NCBI GenBank assembly: GCA_964479535.1
Contig: CAYZMM010000020.1
Location: forward strand, 31,903 to 95,902
Source of the DNA: S015-6 sp964479535
Lineage (GTDB): Bacteria > Desulfobacterota > DSWW01
Direction: 5' to 3'
Length of the DNA: 64,000 bases
Part shown: positions 24,437 through 34,140 of the stretch, one piece after another
How the letters are laid out: every line of letters starts with the position of its first letter
Position numbering within the stretch: the first letter of the stretch is position 1
Notes under the pieces: model-generated
Told to the model about the DNA's origin: nothing
The model's database searches: none
The model's input: only the letters and a program-made list of their open reading frames with translations
Program-made: the position numbers and the translations under genes

Positions 24437-27400
24437 GCCGCACGCTCCCACACCCGCTGATCAGGGGCAGCGGGGTCGGATCGTCACGGATCTGGACCGG
24501 AGCATGCTGGTCGAGGCCGCGGCCGGCACGGGCAAGACGACGAGCATGGTGGAGCGCATGGTCGCGCTCCTCGTCACGGGAACGTGTGAGGAAATCGGCA
24601 CCCTCGCGGCGGTGACCTTCACGAGGAAGGCCGCGGCCGAGCTTCGCGGGCGGTTCCAGGTGAGGCTGGAAGCAGCCGTTCGCGCGGGAGTCGGGGAGGA
24701 GAGGGAGAGGCTCGAGAGGGCCCTGGCAGGCATCGATCGGGTCTTCATCGGCACGATTCACTCCTTCTGTGCACGCTTGCTGCGAGAGCGGCCGGTCGAG
24801 GCGGACGTGGACATCGCCTTCGAGGAGATCGATGAGGATCTGGATCGGAGGCTGCGCGCGCAGGCGTGGGAGGTGTTGACAGCCGACCTGCTGCTCGACG
24901 ACAAGGACGGCCTGCGTCCACGGCTGGATCGACGCGGCCTCGCCCTGGAGGACCTGGAAGACGCCTTCGTTCGATTCGCCGACTTCCCGGACGTGGACGA
25001 ATGGCCCGTGCCGGACGAGGACGCGGTCGAGCCGGATCTGGAAGATGCGCGTGTCGCGCTCGAGGGGTACGTGGCGCACATGCGGAGACTCGGCCCGGAC
25101 CTTCCGGCCCGGTGGGGCAACGATTCGCTGATCCCCCGGTTCAGGCGCCTCCCGCGGATCGTCTCCCACTACGAGGACCTGCGTTCGCCGGGTCAGCTCA
25201 TGGAGGTCCTGGCGCTGTTCGACGGCAGGGGGAAGGTGGTCCAGAAGGAGTGGATGCAGGAGGGGCGGTTCGGACGGGAGGATGCGAAGCGAGAGGAGGC
25301 CCGCTGGGATTCGTTCCGGGAAGAGGTGGTAACTCCCGCCCTGCGTGCCTGGTACGAATCGCGATACGCCGCGGTCCTGCGCGTTCTCTTCCGGGCCCGG
25401 GAGATCTACGACCGTCTGCGGGCGCAGGCGGGACAGCTCAACTTCCAGGACCTCTTGATCAAGGCGGCCGACCTCCTCCGGGACAAGCCCCACGTGAGGC
25501 GGTATTTCCGCGACCGCTTCCGGTACCTACTGGTGGACGAGTTCCAGGACACGGATCCGGTCCAGGCCGAGGTGATGATGCTCCTGACGGCCACGGACCC
25601 GGAGGAGACCGCGTGGCGCAGGTGTGTTCCGCGACCCGGCTCCCTCTTCGTGGTGGGGGACCCGAAACAGTCGATCTACCGCTTCCGACGGGCGGACATC
25701 GTCACCTACAACGAGGTCAAATCGATGATCCGGCGAGGCGGGGGCCGCGGAGACGAGGGGAGCCTTCTCGAGCTTTCCGCGAATTTCCGGACCACGGGTG
25801 GGATCATCGCGTGGGTCAACCGGGTGTTCCAGCCGGAGGCCGGGGATTCGGAAGATGAGAACGGCCCCCCGGAGAGGTTTCCTCGCCGGGATTCGGACGA
25901 GTCACCGGGCTACGTGCCCCTGCAGCCGGGTCGACCGGAAGCGAACGAAGGGGGGTTGAGCGGCCTGTACGTTCTTTCGATTCCGGAGGAATACGCGAAG
26001 GCGAACCAGGCGATCGAATACGAGGCCGGGCGCATTGCACGCACCATTCGGGCGGCCATCGATTCAGGGATGCAGGCCGATGATTTCATGATCGTCACCC
26101 TGAAGCGAAAGCATCTCAGCCTGTACGCCCGAACGCTCCAGGATCTCGGGGTACCGAACCAGGTGAGCGGGGGGACCCTGCTGAACGAGGTGTACGAGCT
26201 CGGGCTGCTGCACCTCTGCCTGCAGGCCGTGATCCATCCGGACGACCCCGTGCGCCTGCTCGCCGTGCTGAGGAGCGAGCTCTTCGGCGTGAGCGACGCG
26301 GCCCTGTATGCCTTCAAGAAGGCGGCCGGCCGGTTCTGCTACAGAACGCCCGTCCCCGAACAGGGATGGGGCGAAGCCGAGGCCGAAGCCTTCCGGGACG
26401 TCTTCGGGCGCCTTCGGCAATACGCGGGCTGGCTGGGCCGGTTGCCCGTTCCGGCCGCCGTCGAAAAGATCGTGGCCGACCTGGGACTGCCGGCCCTTGC
26501 CGGCAGCCGTCCCGGCGGGGACGTGCAGGCCGGGAGCCTTGCCAAGTCGATCGAGATCCTCCGGGACGCGCAGACAAAAATGTGGACGATCGAACAGGTC
26601 GTCGAGCGACTGGGCGAGCTCGTCCGCCTGGAGACGCCCTACGACGGGATCTCGGTTCGGTCCGGGGAGAGGCCCCTCGTGCGCATCATGAATCTGCACA
26701 AGGTCAAGGGATTGGAGGCCCCGGTCGTCTTCCTGGCCGACCCTTCCGGAGAGTTCGACCACGGCGTGCAGACCCACATCGACCGTTCCGGCGATCGGGT
26801 GCTCGGGTACATGCTCGTGCAGGGTCCGAAGCGGGGCTATCAGCGGCCGGTCCTCGCCCACCCGGAAGGGTGGGAAGATCTCGCCGCCCGGGAGAAGGGC
26901 TTCTCCCTGGCGGAGGCGCTGCGGCTGCGCTACGTTGCGGCCACACGCGCAGGCTGCGCACTGGTCGTGAGCCGACGCCTGGGGACGGGGAAGCAGCGCT
27001 GGAATCCGTGGAAGGCATTCGAACCGTATCTGGATGGGGTTCCCGAGCTTCCGGATCCCGGCCCCCGGTCACTTCCGCAGCGGAGGCCGAGGCCGCTTGC
27101 CCGGGAAGAGATCGAGGCGAACAACGAAAGAGTGTCGAAACGTCTCGAGGCGGCCGTGAGCCCTACGCTGGAGGTCGTGGGAGCGAAGCACTACGCCTTG
27201 AAGGCAGTCGCAGGAGAGGCGCTCCAGGCGGCCGTGAGTTCGGGGAGTTCGGGGACAGCCACCGATCTCCTACGAGATCGGTGGCTGTCCCCGAACTCCG
27301 CGGGCGAAGGGCCGCAGCCTGACCCGGAAGGGGAACACGGGGTCGAGTGGGGCACGGTGATCCACCTGCTGCTCCAGGTCGCCATGGAGAACCCCGAAGC

Positions 27401-27857
27401 CGATCTTCGCGGCATTGCACGGACGGCGCTGACGGAACAGGGTCTGGACGCGGGCCTGACGGGGACCGCCGTGGAAACGGTCGAGGCCGTGATGAAGGCG
27501 GAGATCTGGCAAAGGGCCCTGGCGAGCCGGAGGCGGCTCGTGGAAGTCCCTTTCGAGATCCTCATGGAGCACGGCGATGACGTCCCGACGCTCGTCCGCG
27601 GGTCCATGGACCTGGTTTTCGAGGAGCCGGACGGGTGGGTCATCGTGGACTACAAGACGGACAGCCTCCCGGCCTGCGAGCCGGATCCCCTCGTGGAGAA
27701 ATACGCACCCCAGGTCCGGCTCTATGCAAACGTGTGGGAACGCATCACCGGGGAGAAGGTGAAGGAAACGGGCCTGTACTTCTCAAGGGCGGATCTCTTC
27801 GTGCCTGTCGTCATTCCCGCCCCGGCCGTCATTCCCGCGAAAGCGGGAATCCCGTAG
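24423..27857 (+). CDS. addA: AddA-like ATP-dependent helicase/nuclease (UvrD/RecB superfamily)
   Basis: 1144 residues. Helicase motifs in order: EAAAGTGKTTSM (residues about 30-41), FTRKAAAELR, GTIHSFCARLL, LLVDEFQDTDP, VVGDPKQSIYRFRRAD, NLHKVKGLEAP and RYVAATRA. The C-terminal nuclease has GTVIHLLLQ, RGSMDLVF and IVDYKTDS (near 1073). Two oddities exist. A 56-bp palindrome at 27244-27299 is translated as part of the linker just before the nuclease domain. The last about 18 residues, VVIPAPAVIPAKAGIP, are encoded by the ATTCCCGC hairpin repeat, so the original stop codon has been replaced. All catalytic motifs remain. Confidence 0.92.
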   Translation: MTRSRPHAPTPADQGQRGRIVTDLDRSMLVEAAAGTGKTTSMVERMVALLVTGTCEEIGTLAAVTFTRKAAAELRGRFQVRLEAAVRAGVGEERERLERALAGIDRVFIGTIHSFCARLLRERPVEADVDIAFEEIDEDLDRRLRAQAWEVLTADLLLDDKDGLRPRLDRRGLALEDLEDAFVRFADFPDVDEWPVPDEDAVEPDLEDARVALEGYVAHMRRLGPDLPARWGNDSLIPRFRRLPRIVSHYEDLRSPGQLMEVLALFDGRGKVVQKEWMQEGRFGREDAKREEARWDSFREEVVTPALRAWYESRYAAVLRVLFRAREIYDRLRAQAGQLNFQDLLIKAADLLRDKPHVRRYFRDRFRYLLVDEFQDTDPVQAEVMMLLTATDPEETAWRRCVPRPGSLFVVGDPKQSIYRFRRADIVTYNEVKSMIRRGGGRGDEGSLLELSANFRTTGGIIAWVNRVFQPEAGDSEDENGPPERFPRRDSDESPGYVPLQPGRPEANEGGLSGLYVLSIPEEYAKANQAIEYEAGRIARTIRAAIDSGMQADDFMIVTLKRKHLSLYARTLQDLGVPNQVSGGTLLNEVYELGLLHLCLQAVIHPDDPVRLLAVLRSELFGVSDAALYAFKKAAGRFCYRTPVPEQGWGEAEAEAFRDVFGRLRQYAGWLGRLPVPAAVEKIVADLGLPALAGSRPGGDVQAGSLAKSIEILRDAQTKMWTIEQVVERLGELVRLETPYDGISVRSGERPLVRIMNLHKVKGLEAPVVFLADPSGEFDHGVQTHIDRSGDRVLGYMLVQGPKRGYQRPVLAHPEGWEDLAAREKGFSLAEALRLRYVAATRAGCALVVSRRLGTGKQRWNPWKAFEPYLDGVPELPDPGPRSLPQRRPRPLAREEIEANNERVSKRLEAAVSPTLEVVGAKHYALKAVAGEALQAAVSSGSSGTATDLLRDRWLSPNSAGEGPQPDPEGEHGVEWGTVIHLLLQVAMENPEADLRGIARTALTEQGLDAGLTGTAVETVEAVMKAEIWQRALASRRRLVEVPFEILMEHGDDVPTLVRGSMDLVFEEPDGWVIVDYKTDSLPACEPDPLVEKYAPQVRLYANVWERITGEKVKETGLYFSRADLFVPVVIPAPAVIPAKAGIP
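27244..27299. repeat. Perfect 26-bp-arm palindrome inserted in addA
   Basis: Arms 27244-27269 and 27274-27299 are exact reverse complements around CTAC. The core reads GGGGACAGCCACCGATCTC. It resembles REP-type palindromes mobilised by RAYT/IS200-like transposases (from memory of similar sequences). It is read through in frame in addA. Confidence 0.9.
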
Positions 27858-27910
27858 TCCCGTTCGGTGACATTGCGAGGAGGCGAAGCCGACGGGGCAA
27901 TCCCCCGGCA
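27811..27910. repeat. ATTCCCGC hairpin and ATTGCGAGG element at the addA 3' end
   Basis: One partial TCATTCCCGC copy is followed by a full hairpin ATTCCCGC-GAAA-GCGGGAAT (27831-27850) that encodes the end of AddA. ATTGCGAGG (27872-27880) with GGGGCAATCCCCC (27894-27906) follows. Confidence 0.8.
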
Positions 27911-27912
27911 TC

Positions 27913-28038
27913 TCAAGGGGGACAAAAGGCGAGAACGAGGAAGAGAATCGAGGAAACGATCAGCACGCCTCTCAGGATCGTCGCTTCATTCCACAGCCGT
28001 CCCATCTCGAACGGTCCCTTGAAGGACTCCCGATCCAT
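27913..28038 (-). CDS. Possible 41-residue single-span membrane protein
   Basis: Starts at ATG 28038, with AGGAG 8 bp upstream. The peptide has a polar N-terminus (MDRESFKGPFEMGRLWNEA) and one strong membrane helix (ILRGVLIVSSILFLVLAF). It lies between the convergent addA and the RND pump gene, downstream of and in the same direction as the pump. Small hydrophobic partners of RND pumps exist (AcrZ in E. coli), so this might be an accessory peptide, but there is no sequence match I recognise. The rest of 27858-28232 holds only the repeats noted separately. Confidence 0.4.
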   Translation of the reverse strand: MDRESFKGPFEMGRLWNEATILRGVLIVSSILFLVLAFCPP

Positions 28039-28232
28039 GATGACTGCTCCTGCCGCTGTTGCCGGAGGTTGCACCGAACCGATGACGGGACAGGAGAGCA
28101 AATTCGGGGCCAAACACCCAGAATGGGAGGGTTTCGCAACCCGATTGGGCAGTTGCAGCCGAAGATCAGGATCTCGAAAAACCCGCCCGTGCGTCAACAT
28201 CTTGTCTGTCTTGGGAAAGATTCTTCTCTATT

Positions 28233-31200
28233 TCAAGCCTTTTCTTCGCCACGGGCGCCGGGCCGGAACAGGGCCTTCGCGTCTTCAACGATCATGTACA
28301 GGCACGGCACGAGCAGCAGGGCGATGACCGTCACGAAGAGGACGCCGAAGCCGAGCGAGATGGCCATGGGGATCAGGAACTGGGCCTGCACGCTCGTCTC
28401 GAAGATCATGGGCGACAGGCCGCAGAAGGTGGTGAGCGAGGTCAGCAGGATCGGCCGGAACCGGCGCGCGCCGGCCGCCGTGATGCTCTCCAGGGCGGAC
28501 CGGCCCTTCTGACGGTTCTCGTTCGTTGCGTGGATGAGCACGAGGGAGTCGTTCACCACCACGCCGGAAAGGGCCACCATGCCCATCATGCTCATGAGGC
28601 TCAGGTCGTACCCCATGATCAGGTGCCCCAGGGTCGCCCCGACCAAACCGAAGGGAATGGCGGCCATGACCACCACGGGCTGGATGTAGCTGCCGAAGGC
28701 GACGGCGAGCATGGCGTAGATCACGATCAGGGCGAGGGTAAGGCCTCGCTGCAGGGCTTCGAGGCTCTCACGCTGCCAGCGCTGCTGGCCCTCCATGGAG
28801 TAGGACAGGCCGGGGTGGCGGGCCAGCAGGTCCGGCAGGACCTCCCGCTCCAGGTCGCTCAGCACCTTGGTCGCATTCGCGGCGCCGGGGATCGTGTCCG
28901 CGGTCACGTTCAGCACGCGGCGGGAATCCGCGCGGTTGATCTCGGTGTAGGCCCTTCCGCGCGTCACGTCGGCCGCCTCACGGAGCGGGATCTCGCCTCC
29001 GCCGGGCGTGAGGATCAGCAGCTCCTCCACGTTGTACTCGCTCTTACGCTCCACTTCCGGGAGCCGGACCATGACCTTCACCTCTTCCCGGCCCCGCTGC
29101 TGCCGAAGGGCCTCGGCCCCGTAGAAGGCGCTTCGGACCTGACGGCCGAGGATGGATGCGGTGATCCCCAGGCTGCGGGCCTCCGGCTTCACCTTGAAGT
29201 CGAGCTGGGGCTTGCCAAGGGAGAACCCGTCATCGATGTCCCGTACCCCCTGGTAGGAGCGCAGGGCGTCGGCCAGCTCGGTGGCCGCCTGCTCCAGGAC
29301 GCGGACGTTCGTGTGGCTCAGCTCCACGTCGATGGAGGGCCCGGAGCCGATCATCAGGCTGTAGGTGTAGGTCAGGGATTCCGGCCCGACGATTTCGCCC
29401 ACCTCCTCGCGCCACTCCCGGACGAATTCCGAGGCGGACACGTCCCGCCGGTCGCTCGGGACCAGGTAGACCTGCACGTGGGCCAGGTGGCCGCCCCCGC
29501 CCAGCGTGGAATCGCCCCGGGTCGGCCGCGCGCTGCCCACGTGGGTGAAGATGCCCCGCGTGATCTTCTCCCCACCGTGCCTCTCCAGGACCCTGCCGGC
29601 CGCCTCCACGATGCGGGCCTGCACCGACTTCGTGTCTTCCACCGCCGTCCCGTAAGGCATGGTGACGCTTGCGTAGACCCTTTCGGAGTCGATCTTCGGG
29701 AAGAAGGTGAACTCGATGTGGCCTGCCCGGTCGAACCCGATCGTGAGGATCAGGATCGCCAGGCCGGTCGCCATGGTCAGGTACCGGTTCCGCAGGCACA
29801 CCCGGAGTCCCGGCTTGTAGTAATTCTGGATCGCGTGCTCCAGCATCCGCCCCACGGGCTTCTGTATCCGGCGGAGGGCGGCCCAGAACCCGTGTTCCCC
29901 GGTCCGGCGCAGGTGCCCCAGGTGTGCGGGAAGCACGAAGAGGGACTCGATGAGGGAGACGAAGAATACGGCCACCACCACGGCCGGTATGGACCGGAAG
30001 ATCTTCCCCATGACCCCGGGCACGAAGAAGATCGGGATGAAGGCGACCATGTTCGTGAGGACCGAGAAGGTCACGGGCCAGGCGATCCACTGGGCCCCGC
30101 GGATCGAGGCCGGCAGGTAGTCCATGCCGCGCTGGCGGTTCTCGTAGACGTTCTCGCCCACCACGATCGCGTCGTCCACCACGATGCCGATGGTCACGAT
30201 GAAGCCGAAGAGGGAGACCATGTTGATCGACACGCCGAAGAAGGGAAGGATCAGCAGCGACCCGAGAATGGAGATGGGGATGCCCATGGTCACCCAGAAG
30301 GCGAGCCTCACCTCGAGGAAGAGGCCGAGGAGCAGGAGGACGAGAACGAGCCCGAGCCTCGCGTTCCGGATCAGGAGGCCCATGCGCTGCTCGAAGATCT
30401 CGGACCAGTCCCGCCAGACCGCCACGCCGATTCCGGGGGGGAGGCGCTCGTCGATCTCGGCGGCGTGCGCTTTCACCGCCTCGGCCACCTCCACCGGGGT
30501 CTGGTCCCCGATCCGGTAGACCTTCAGCTGGACCGCGGGCTTGCCGTGGTAGAAGGCCGCCTCGTCCGTGTCCTCGAAGCCGTCGATGATCCGGGCGATG
30601 TCGCCGAGCAGGATCTCGGTGCCGTCCGTTCGGCTCACGATCGGAATGTCGGCGAAGTCCTTGCCGTAGTCCCGCCGCTCGGCGGTTCGCAGCAGCACCT
30701 CGCCCGACCGGGTCTTGACCCCGCCGGCGGGAAGTTCCACGGCACCGCGGCCCACCTGGCCTGCTATCTCCTCTAGGGTGAGGTTGTAAGCACGGAGGGT
30801 CGCCAGCGGGACCTCGATGCTGATCTCGAGGGGGGGGATGCCGCTCCGCTCCACGAGCACGATCTTCGGGTCCTGGAGCAGCTCGTCCCGGACCTGCTCC
30901 GCCACTCGGTGCAGCACGCGGGGGGAGTGATCGCCGTAGACCAGCAGGGAGATCACCTCCCTGCGCCGGCTGAGCAGGCTCACGATCGGCCTCTCCGCCT
31001 CCTGGGGAAAGGAGGTGATCCGGTCCACGGCGTTCTGGATGTCCTGCTGCGCCTTGTTCGCGTTCGTGCCGATCAGCAACTCGATCTGGACGACGCCGGT
31101 CCCCTCGTAGGCGTTCGAGGTGACCCGTTTCACTCCGTCCAGGCCCCGGACGCCGTCCTCGATGGCGAGCAGGATGCCCTGCTCCACCTCCGCCGGGCTG

Positions 31201-31382
31201 GCCCCGGGGTAGGGCACGAGCACCTGCACCATGTCCAGGTCGAATTCCGGAAAGACCTCCTGCTGGATGCTCAGCCCCATGACGACGCCGCCGACGATCA
31301 GGACCAGCATCAGAAGGTTGGCGGCCACGGAGTTGCGGGCCATCCAGGCGATGGCGCCGCGTTCTTGATCCATACCGTTCAT
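28233..31382 (-). CDS. RND efflux pump, inner membrane subunit (AcrB/MMPL-like)
   Basis: 1049 residues of the hydrophobe/amphiphile RND family: helix 1 (SVAANLLMLVLIVGGVVMG), a large porter loop with YPGASPAEVE, the central helices including TIGIVVDDAIVVGENVYE, which has the paired Asp of the proton relay in helix 4, and a second half mirroring the first (GMVALSGVVVNDSLVLIH). It uses the proton gradient to expel drugs or other amphiphiles. The ATG at 31382 overlaps the adaptor gene stop by 4 bp. It is the last main gene of the leftward OMF-adaptor-pump operon. Confidence 0.93.
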   Translation of the reverse strand: MNGMDQERGAIAWMARNSVAANLLMLVLIVGGVVMGLSIQQEVFPEFDLDMVQVLVPYPGASPAEVEQGILLAIEDGVRGLDGVKRVTSNAYEGTGVVQIELLIGTNANKAQQDIQNAVDRITSFPQEAERPIVSLLSRRREVISLLVYGDHSPRVLHRVAEQVRDELLQDPKIVLVERSGIPPLEISIEVPLATLRAYNLTLEEIAGQVGRGAVELPAGGVKTRSGEVLLRTAERRDYGKDFADIPIVSRTDGTEILLGDIARIIDGFEDTDEAAFYHGKPAVQLKVYRIGDQTPVEVAEAVKAHAAEIDERLPPGIGVAVWRDWSEIFEQRMGLLIRNARLGLVLVLLLLGLFLEVRLAFWVTMGIPISILGSLLILPFFGVSINMVSLFGFIVTIGIVVDDAIVVGENVYENRQRGMDYLPASIRGAQWIAWPVTFSVLTNMVAFIPIFFVPGVMGKIFRSIPAVVVAVFFVSLIESLFVLPAHLGHLRRTGEHGFWAALRRIQKPVGRMLEHAIQNYYKPGLRVCLRNRYLTMATGLAILILTIGFDRAGHIEFTFFPKIDSERVYASVTMPYGTAVEDTKSVQARIVEAAGRVLERHGGEKITRGIFTHVGSARPTRGDSTLGGGGHLAHVQVYLVPSDRRDVSASEFVREWREEVGEIVGPESLTYTYSLMIGSGPSIDVELSHTNVRVLEQAATELADALRSYQGVRDIDDGFSLGKPQLDFKVKPEARSLGITASILGRQVRSAFYGAEALRQQRGREEVKVMVRLPEVERKSEYNVEELLILTPGGGEIPLREAADVTRGRAYTEINRADSRRVLNVTADTIPGAANATKVLSDLEREVLPDLLARHPGLSYSMEGQQRWQRESLEALQRGLTLALIVIYAMLAVAFGSYIQPVVVMAAIPFGLVGATLGHLIMGYDLSLMSMMGMVALSGVVVNDSLVLIHATNENRQKGRSALESITAAGARRFRPILLTSLTTFCGLSPMIFETSVQAQFLIPMAISLGFGVLFVTVIALLLVPCLYMIVEDAKALFRPGARGEEKA

Positions 31383-32557
31383 GGTTTCCCGGTTCGCAGC
31401 TTCATGCCGGGCAGCGGCGAGGGAATGCTGTTGACAACGACCCGTTCCCCTCCTGCGAGCCCCTCCCGGATGAGCACCCTGTCCTTGCTTCGATGGAGGA
31501 CTTCGACCTCCTGAAACACGAGCCGGTCCTCGTCGCCCATGATCCAGACCTGATCCCCTTCCCGGATCGCCGTTCGGGGGACCGAGAAGACCTCTTCCAC
31601 GCGCTTCCCCGCGATCTCGACCCTGACGTAAGCACCGAGCATGAGAGGAAGACCCTGCGGATTGTCGTCAGACTTCAACCCAAGCGGGTCGTCGATCGCG
31701 ACGAGCACCCGGGCCATCCTGCCCACCGGGTCCAGGTCGCCCAGGAGCCGCACCAGCCGGCCGGGCCGCCGGATCTTCAGGTCTCTGCTCACCTCCTGGG
31801 TGACCGTGACGACCGATCCGTCGGTTCCCTGGGTCCCCGAGAAGGCGATCCAGCGAAGCCGGTCCACCGGGACCGAGACCTGCACCCAGAACCGGTCCGT
31901 TCCCACCAGGGTGGCGAGCCGGGTCTGGGGGCTCACGAGCTGCCCCTCGTCGACGAACTCCTCCTGCACGAAGGCGTTGAAAGGGGCGTAGACCCGGGTC
32001 CGCTCGAGCTGGAGCCGGGCCTGCTCGAGTGCGCTCTCGGCGGCTTCCAGTGCCGCCCGGGCGTTCTTCTGCTGGGGCTTTCTCAGCGCCAGATCCTGGC
32101 TCGCCCCGTCGAGGGCGATGTCCTCCTCGAGAAGCTTCCATTCCCTTTCGGCGATGACCTGCCGGCCTTTTTCGAGCTGGACCTCGAGGAGAGCCTGTTC
32201 AACGGCCGCCTCCTGCTGCTTCACGGCGGTTTCGTAATCACGGGGATCGATCCGGAGGACGATCTCGCCCTTCTCGAACAGGCCGCCCGGCAGGAGCTTG
32301 GGGCTCTGCTCGACGATCCGCCCGCTCACCTCCGGCTGGAGCACCACCTGCCTGGCAGCCACCACGGTTCCCATGGCAGCGACGCGCACCCTTTCGGTGG
32401 ACCGCTCCGCCCGGACGACCTGCACCACGGGCGGGATCGGCTCCAGACGCTCGCGCTCGGGCCGGGGGCGGTTGGCCACGAGCCACCAGGCACCGAAGAC
32501 ACCGATGGCAAGAACGACCAGGGGCAGCACTCGCCGTAGGATGTTCCGAACCGACAT
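31379..32557 (-). CDS. RND efflux membrane fusion protein (HlyD/AcrA-like)
   Basis: 392 residues from ATG 32557, preferred because AAGGAG lies about 9 bp upstream. It has one N-terminal anchor (VLPLVVLAIGVFGAWWLV), then lipoyl half (GTVVAARQVVLQPEVSGRIVE), a helical hairpin, second lipoyl half (LERTRVYAPFNAFVQEEFVDEG) and barrel domains. No lipobox, so membrane-anchored rather than lipidated. It bridges the pump and the outer membrane factor encoded on either side. Confidence 0.9.
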   Translation of the reverse strand: MSVRNILRRVLPLVVLAIGVFGAWWLVANRPRPERERLEPIPPVVQVVRAERSTERVRVAAMGTVVAARQVVLQPEVSGRIVEQSPKLLPGGLFEKGEIVLRIDPRDYETAVKQQEAAVEQALLEVQLEKGRQVIAEREWKLLEEDIALDGASQDLALRKPQQKNARAALEAAESALEQARLQLERTRVYAPFNAFVQEEFVDEGQLVSPQTRLATLVGTDRFWVQVSVPVDRLRWIAFSGTQGTDGSVVTVTQEVSRDLKIRRPGRLVRLLGDLDPVGRMARVLVAIDDPLGLKSDDNPQGLPLMLGAYVRVEIAGKRVEEVFSVPRTAIREGDQVWIMGDEDRLVFQEVEVLHRSKDRVLIREGLAGGERVVVNSIPSPLPGMKLRTGKP

Positions 32558-32630
32558 CAATACGACTCCTTCCTCCAACCCTGGTGCCTGAGTTCCTACG
32601 AACTCTTACATGGTCGCCTCGAATAGCGGA

Positions 32631-32668
32631 CATTGCGAGGGAGCGACAGCGAGTGAATCTCCCGGCCT
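32631..32668. repeat. ATTGCGAGG element within the RND operon
   Basis: A copy of the ATTGCGAGGGAGCGACAGCG element lies in the 118-bp gap between outer membrane factor and adaptor genes. Its right half (GTGAATCTCCCGG) is degenerate. It is transcribed as part of the operon. Confidence 0.65.
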
Positions 32669-32675
32669 TTCAACT

Positions 32676-34124
32676 TCAGCCCGTCTCCCTGTTGGACGGC
32701 TCTGACGGGGGCTCGAGTTCAACGGTCCACGTCCCTCCGAGCGCCCTGTAGAGCTGCACGCGGAAGGAGAGAAGCTGCCGCTCCGCCGTGATCAGGCTTC
32801 GCTCGGCTGTCTGAAGGGACTCGAGCGCCGCCAGCACGGGCAGGTAGTCGCTCAGGCCGTTCGCGTAGCGCATGCGGGCTTCCCGCAGGGTGTCCCGGGC
32901 CAGGTCCACCTGCTGTTCGAGTTCGATCAGGAAATCGGCCTGCTTGCGCTCCTGGACCAGAGCGTCCTCCACCTCCTGAAGGGCCTGGAGCATGACCTGC
33001 CCGTACCCCCCCAGGGCCTCCTTGACGATCGCCTTGTTCCGGTCCACCTCCGCCTTGCGCCGGCCGCCGTCGAAGACGGGCCAGGTGATGTTGGCGAATA
33101 GACTCCAGATCCAGTTGTCGAAGAGGTCTTCGATCTCGTCGAAGTCCCTGGATTCGAATCCGGTTTCCGCTCCGATCCGAAGAGCCGGGAGCCGGTCCGC
33201 AACCGCGGCCGCCACCCGATGGTCTGCGGCCGCAAGCCGCAGGTAAGCGGACCGCACATCGGGACGCCGGGTCAGCACGTCCGAGGGAAGCCCTGTGGGA
33301 GGCAGAGGAGGCAGGGCGGGCAGTGCGTCACGGTCGGGCGGTTCGAAGGAACGGGGCGGGTCTCCCACGAGAACGGCGAGTTGGTGGCGAAAGACCTCCC
33401 GGCCCGCCTCCACGAGGGGCACCTCCGCACGGGTGGCCGCCAGCTGCTGTCTCTGCTGGTACACGTCGAGGGCCGAGGCGAGCCCCTGGCTGAACCGGAG
33501 CCGGGTCAGCTCCAGAAAGGTGCGGCCCGTCTCCTGTTGCTCCTCGAGCAGCATGGCCTGAGCGCCCTGTTCCACGAAGGAGAACCAGGCCTCGGCGACT
33601 TGGGCCGCCAGGGTCATGGCAATCGATTCCAGATCCCCGCGGCTTGCCTCCATGTCCAGGACGGCTCCCCTCTTCAGGGAGGCGATTCGCTTCCACACGT
33701 CCACTTCGTAGGCCGCGCCGATGGTCAACGGGATCCGTTCCGAGGTGACCGAGAAGGTGCCCAGCCTGTCGCCTCCGGAGAAATTGGACTGAGACTTGCT
33801 GTACCCGGTCGCGACCTCGATCTCGGGCCAGTTCCCGGCCGCGGCCTGCCGGGCGAGGGCGGTGGCCTGCTCCAGTCGCGCCCAGGCCTGGACGATGTCC
33901 AGGTTGTCCGCAAGTGCCCTGTCGACGAAGGCATCCAGGGTTGGATCCTCGAAGACGTTCCACCAGTGTTCCTCGTACGCCTTGGGCGAGCCGGATCTGC
34001 TGAACGCCTCCGGGACTTCCACGGGCGGGGGCCGGTTCTCGTTCGCCTTGTAGGGTGCACAGGCGGAGAGACACAGGACCAGACCTCCGATGAGCGCGTT
34101 TCGGGTCGCGGAATAGCCCTTCAT
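32676..34124 (-). CDS. Outer membrane factor lipoprotein (NodT/OprM family)
   Basis: 482 residues from ATG 34124 (GGAGAAAGGTG just upstream). The signal peptide ends in the lipobox LCLSAC. Family marks are WWNVFEDPTLDAFVDRALADNLD at the N-terminal end, RFSQGLASALDVYQQRQQLA, RPDVRSAYLRLAAADHRV and RYANGLSDYLPVLAALESLQ in the second repeat. It would form the trimeric outer membrane exit duct for the RND pump. First gene of the operon. Confidence 0.92.
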   Translation of the reverse strand: MKGYSATRNALIGGLVLCLSACAPYKANENRPPPVEVPEAFSRSGSPKAYEEHWWNVFEDPTLDAFVDRALADNLDIVQAWARLEQATALARQAAAGNWPEIEVATGYSKSQSNFSGGDRLGTFSVTSERIPLTIGAAYEVDVWKRIASLKRGAVLDMEASRGDLESIAMTLAAQVAEAWFSFVEQGAQAMLLEEQQETGRTFLELTRLRFSQGLASALDVYQQRQQLAATRAEVPLVEAGREVFRHQLAVLVGDPPRSFEPPDRDALPALPPLPPTGLPSDVLTRRPDVRSAYLRLAAADHRVAAAVADRLPALRIGAETGFESRDFDEIEDLFDNWIWSLFANITWPVFDGGRRKAEVDRNKAIVKEALGGYGQVMLQALQEVEDALVQERKQADFLIELEQQVDLARDTLREARMRYANGLSDYLPVLAALESLQTAERSLITAERQLLSFRVQLYRALGGTWTVELEPPSEPSNRETG

Positions 34125-34140
34125 CACCTTTCTCCAGGTT

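Noticed and set aside
21392..24451. A 1019-codon open frame on the minus strand opposite addB
   Set aside because: Shadow frame; the addB strand has intact nuclease motifs and the antisense translation shows none.
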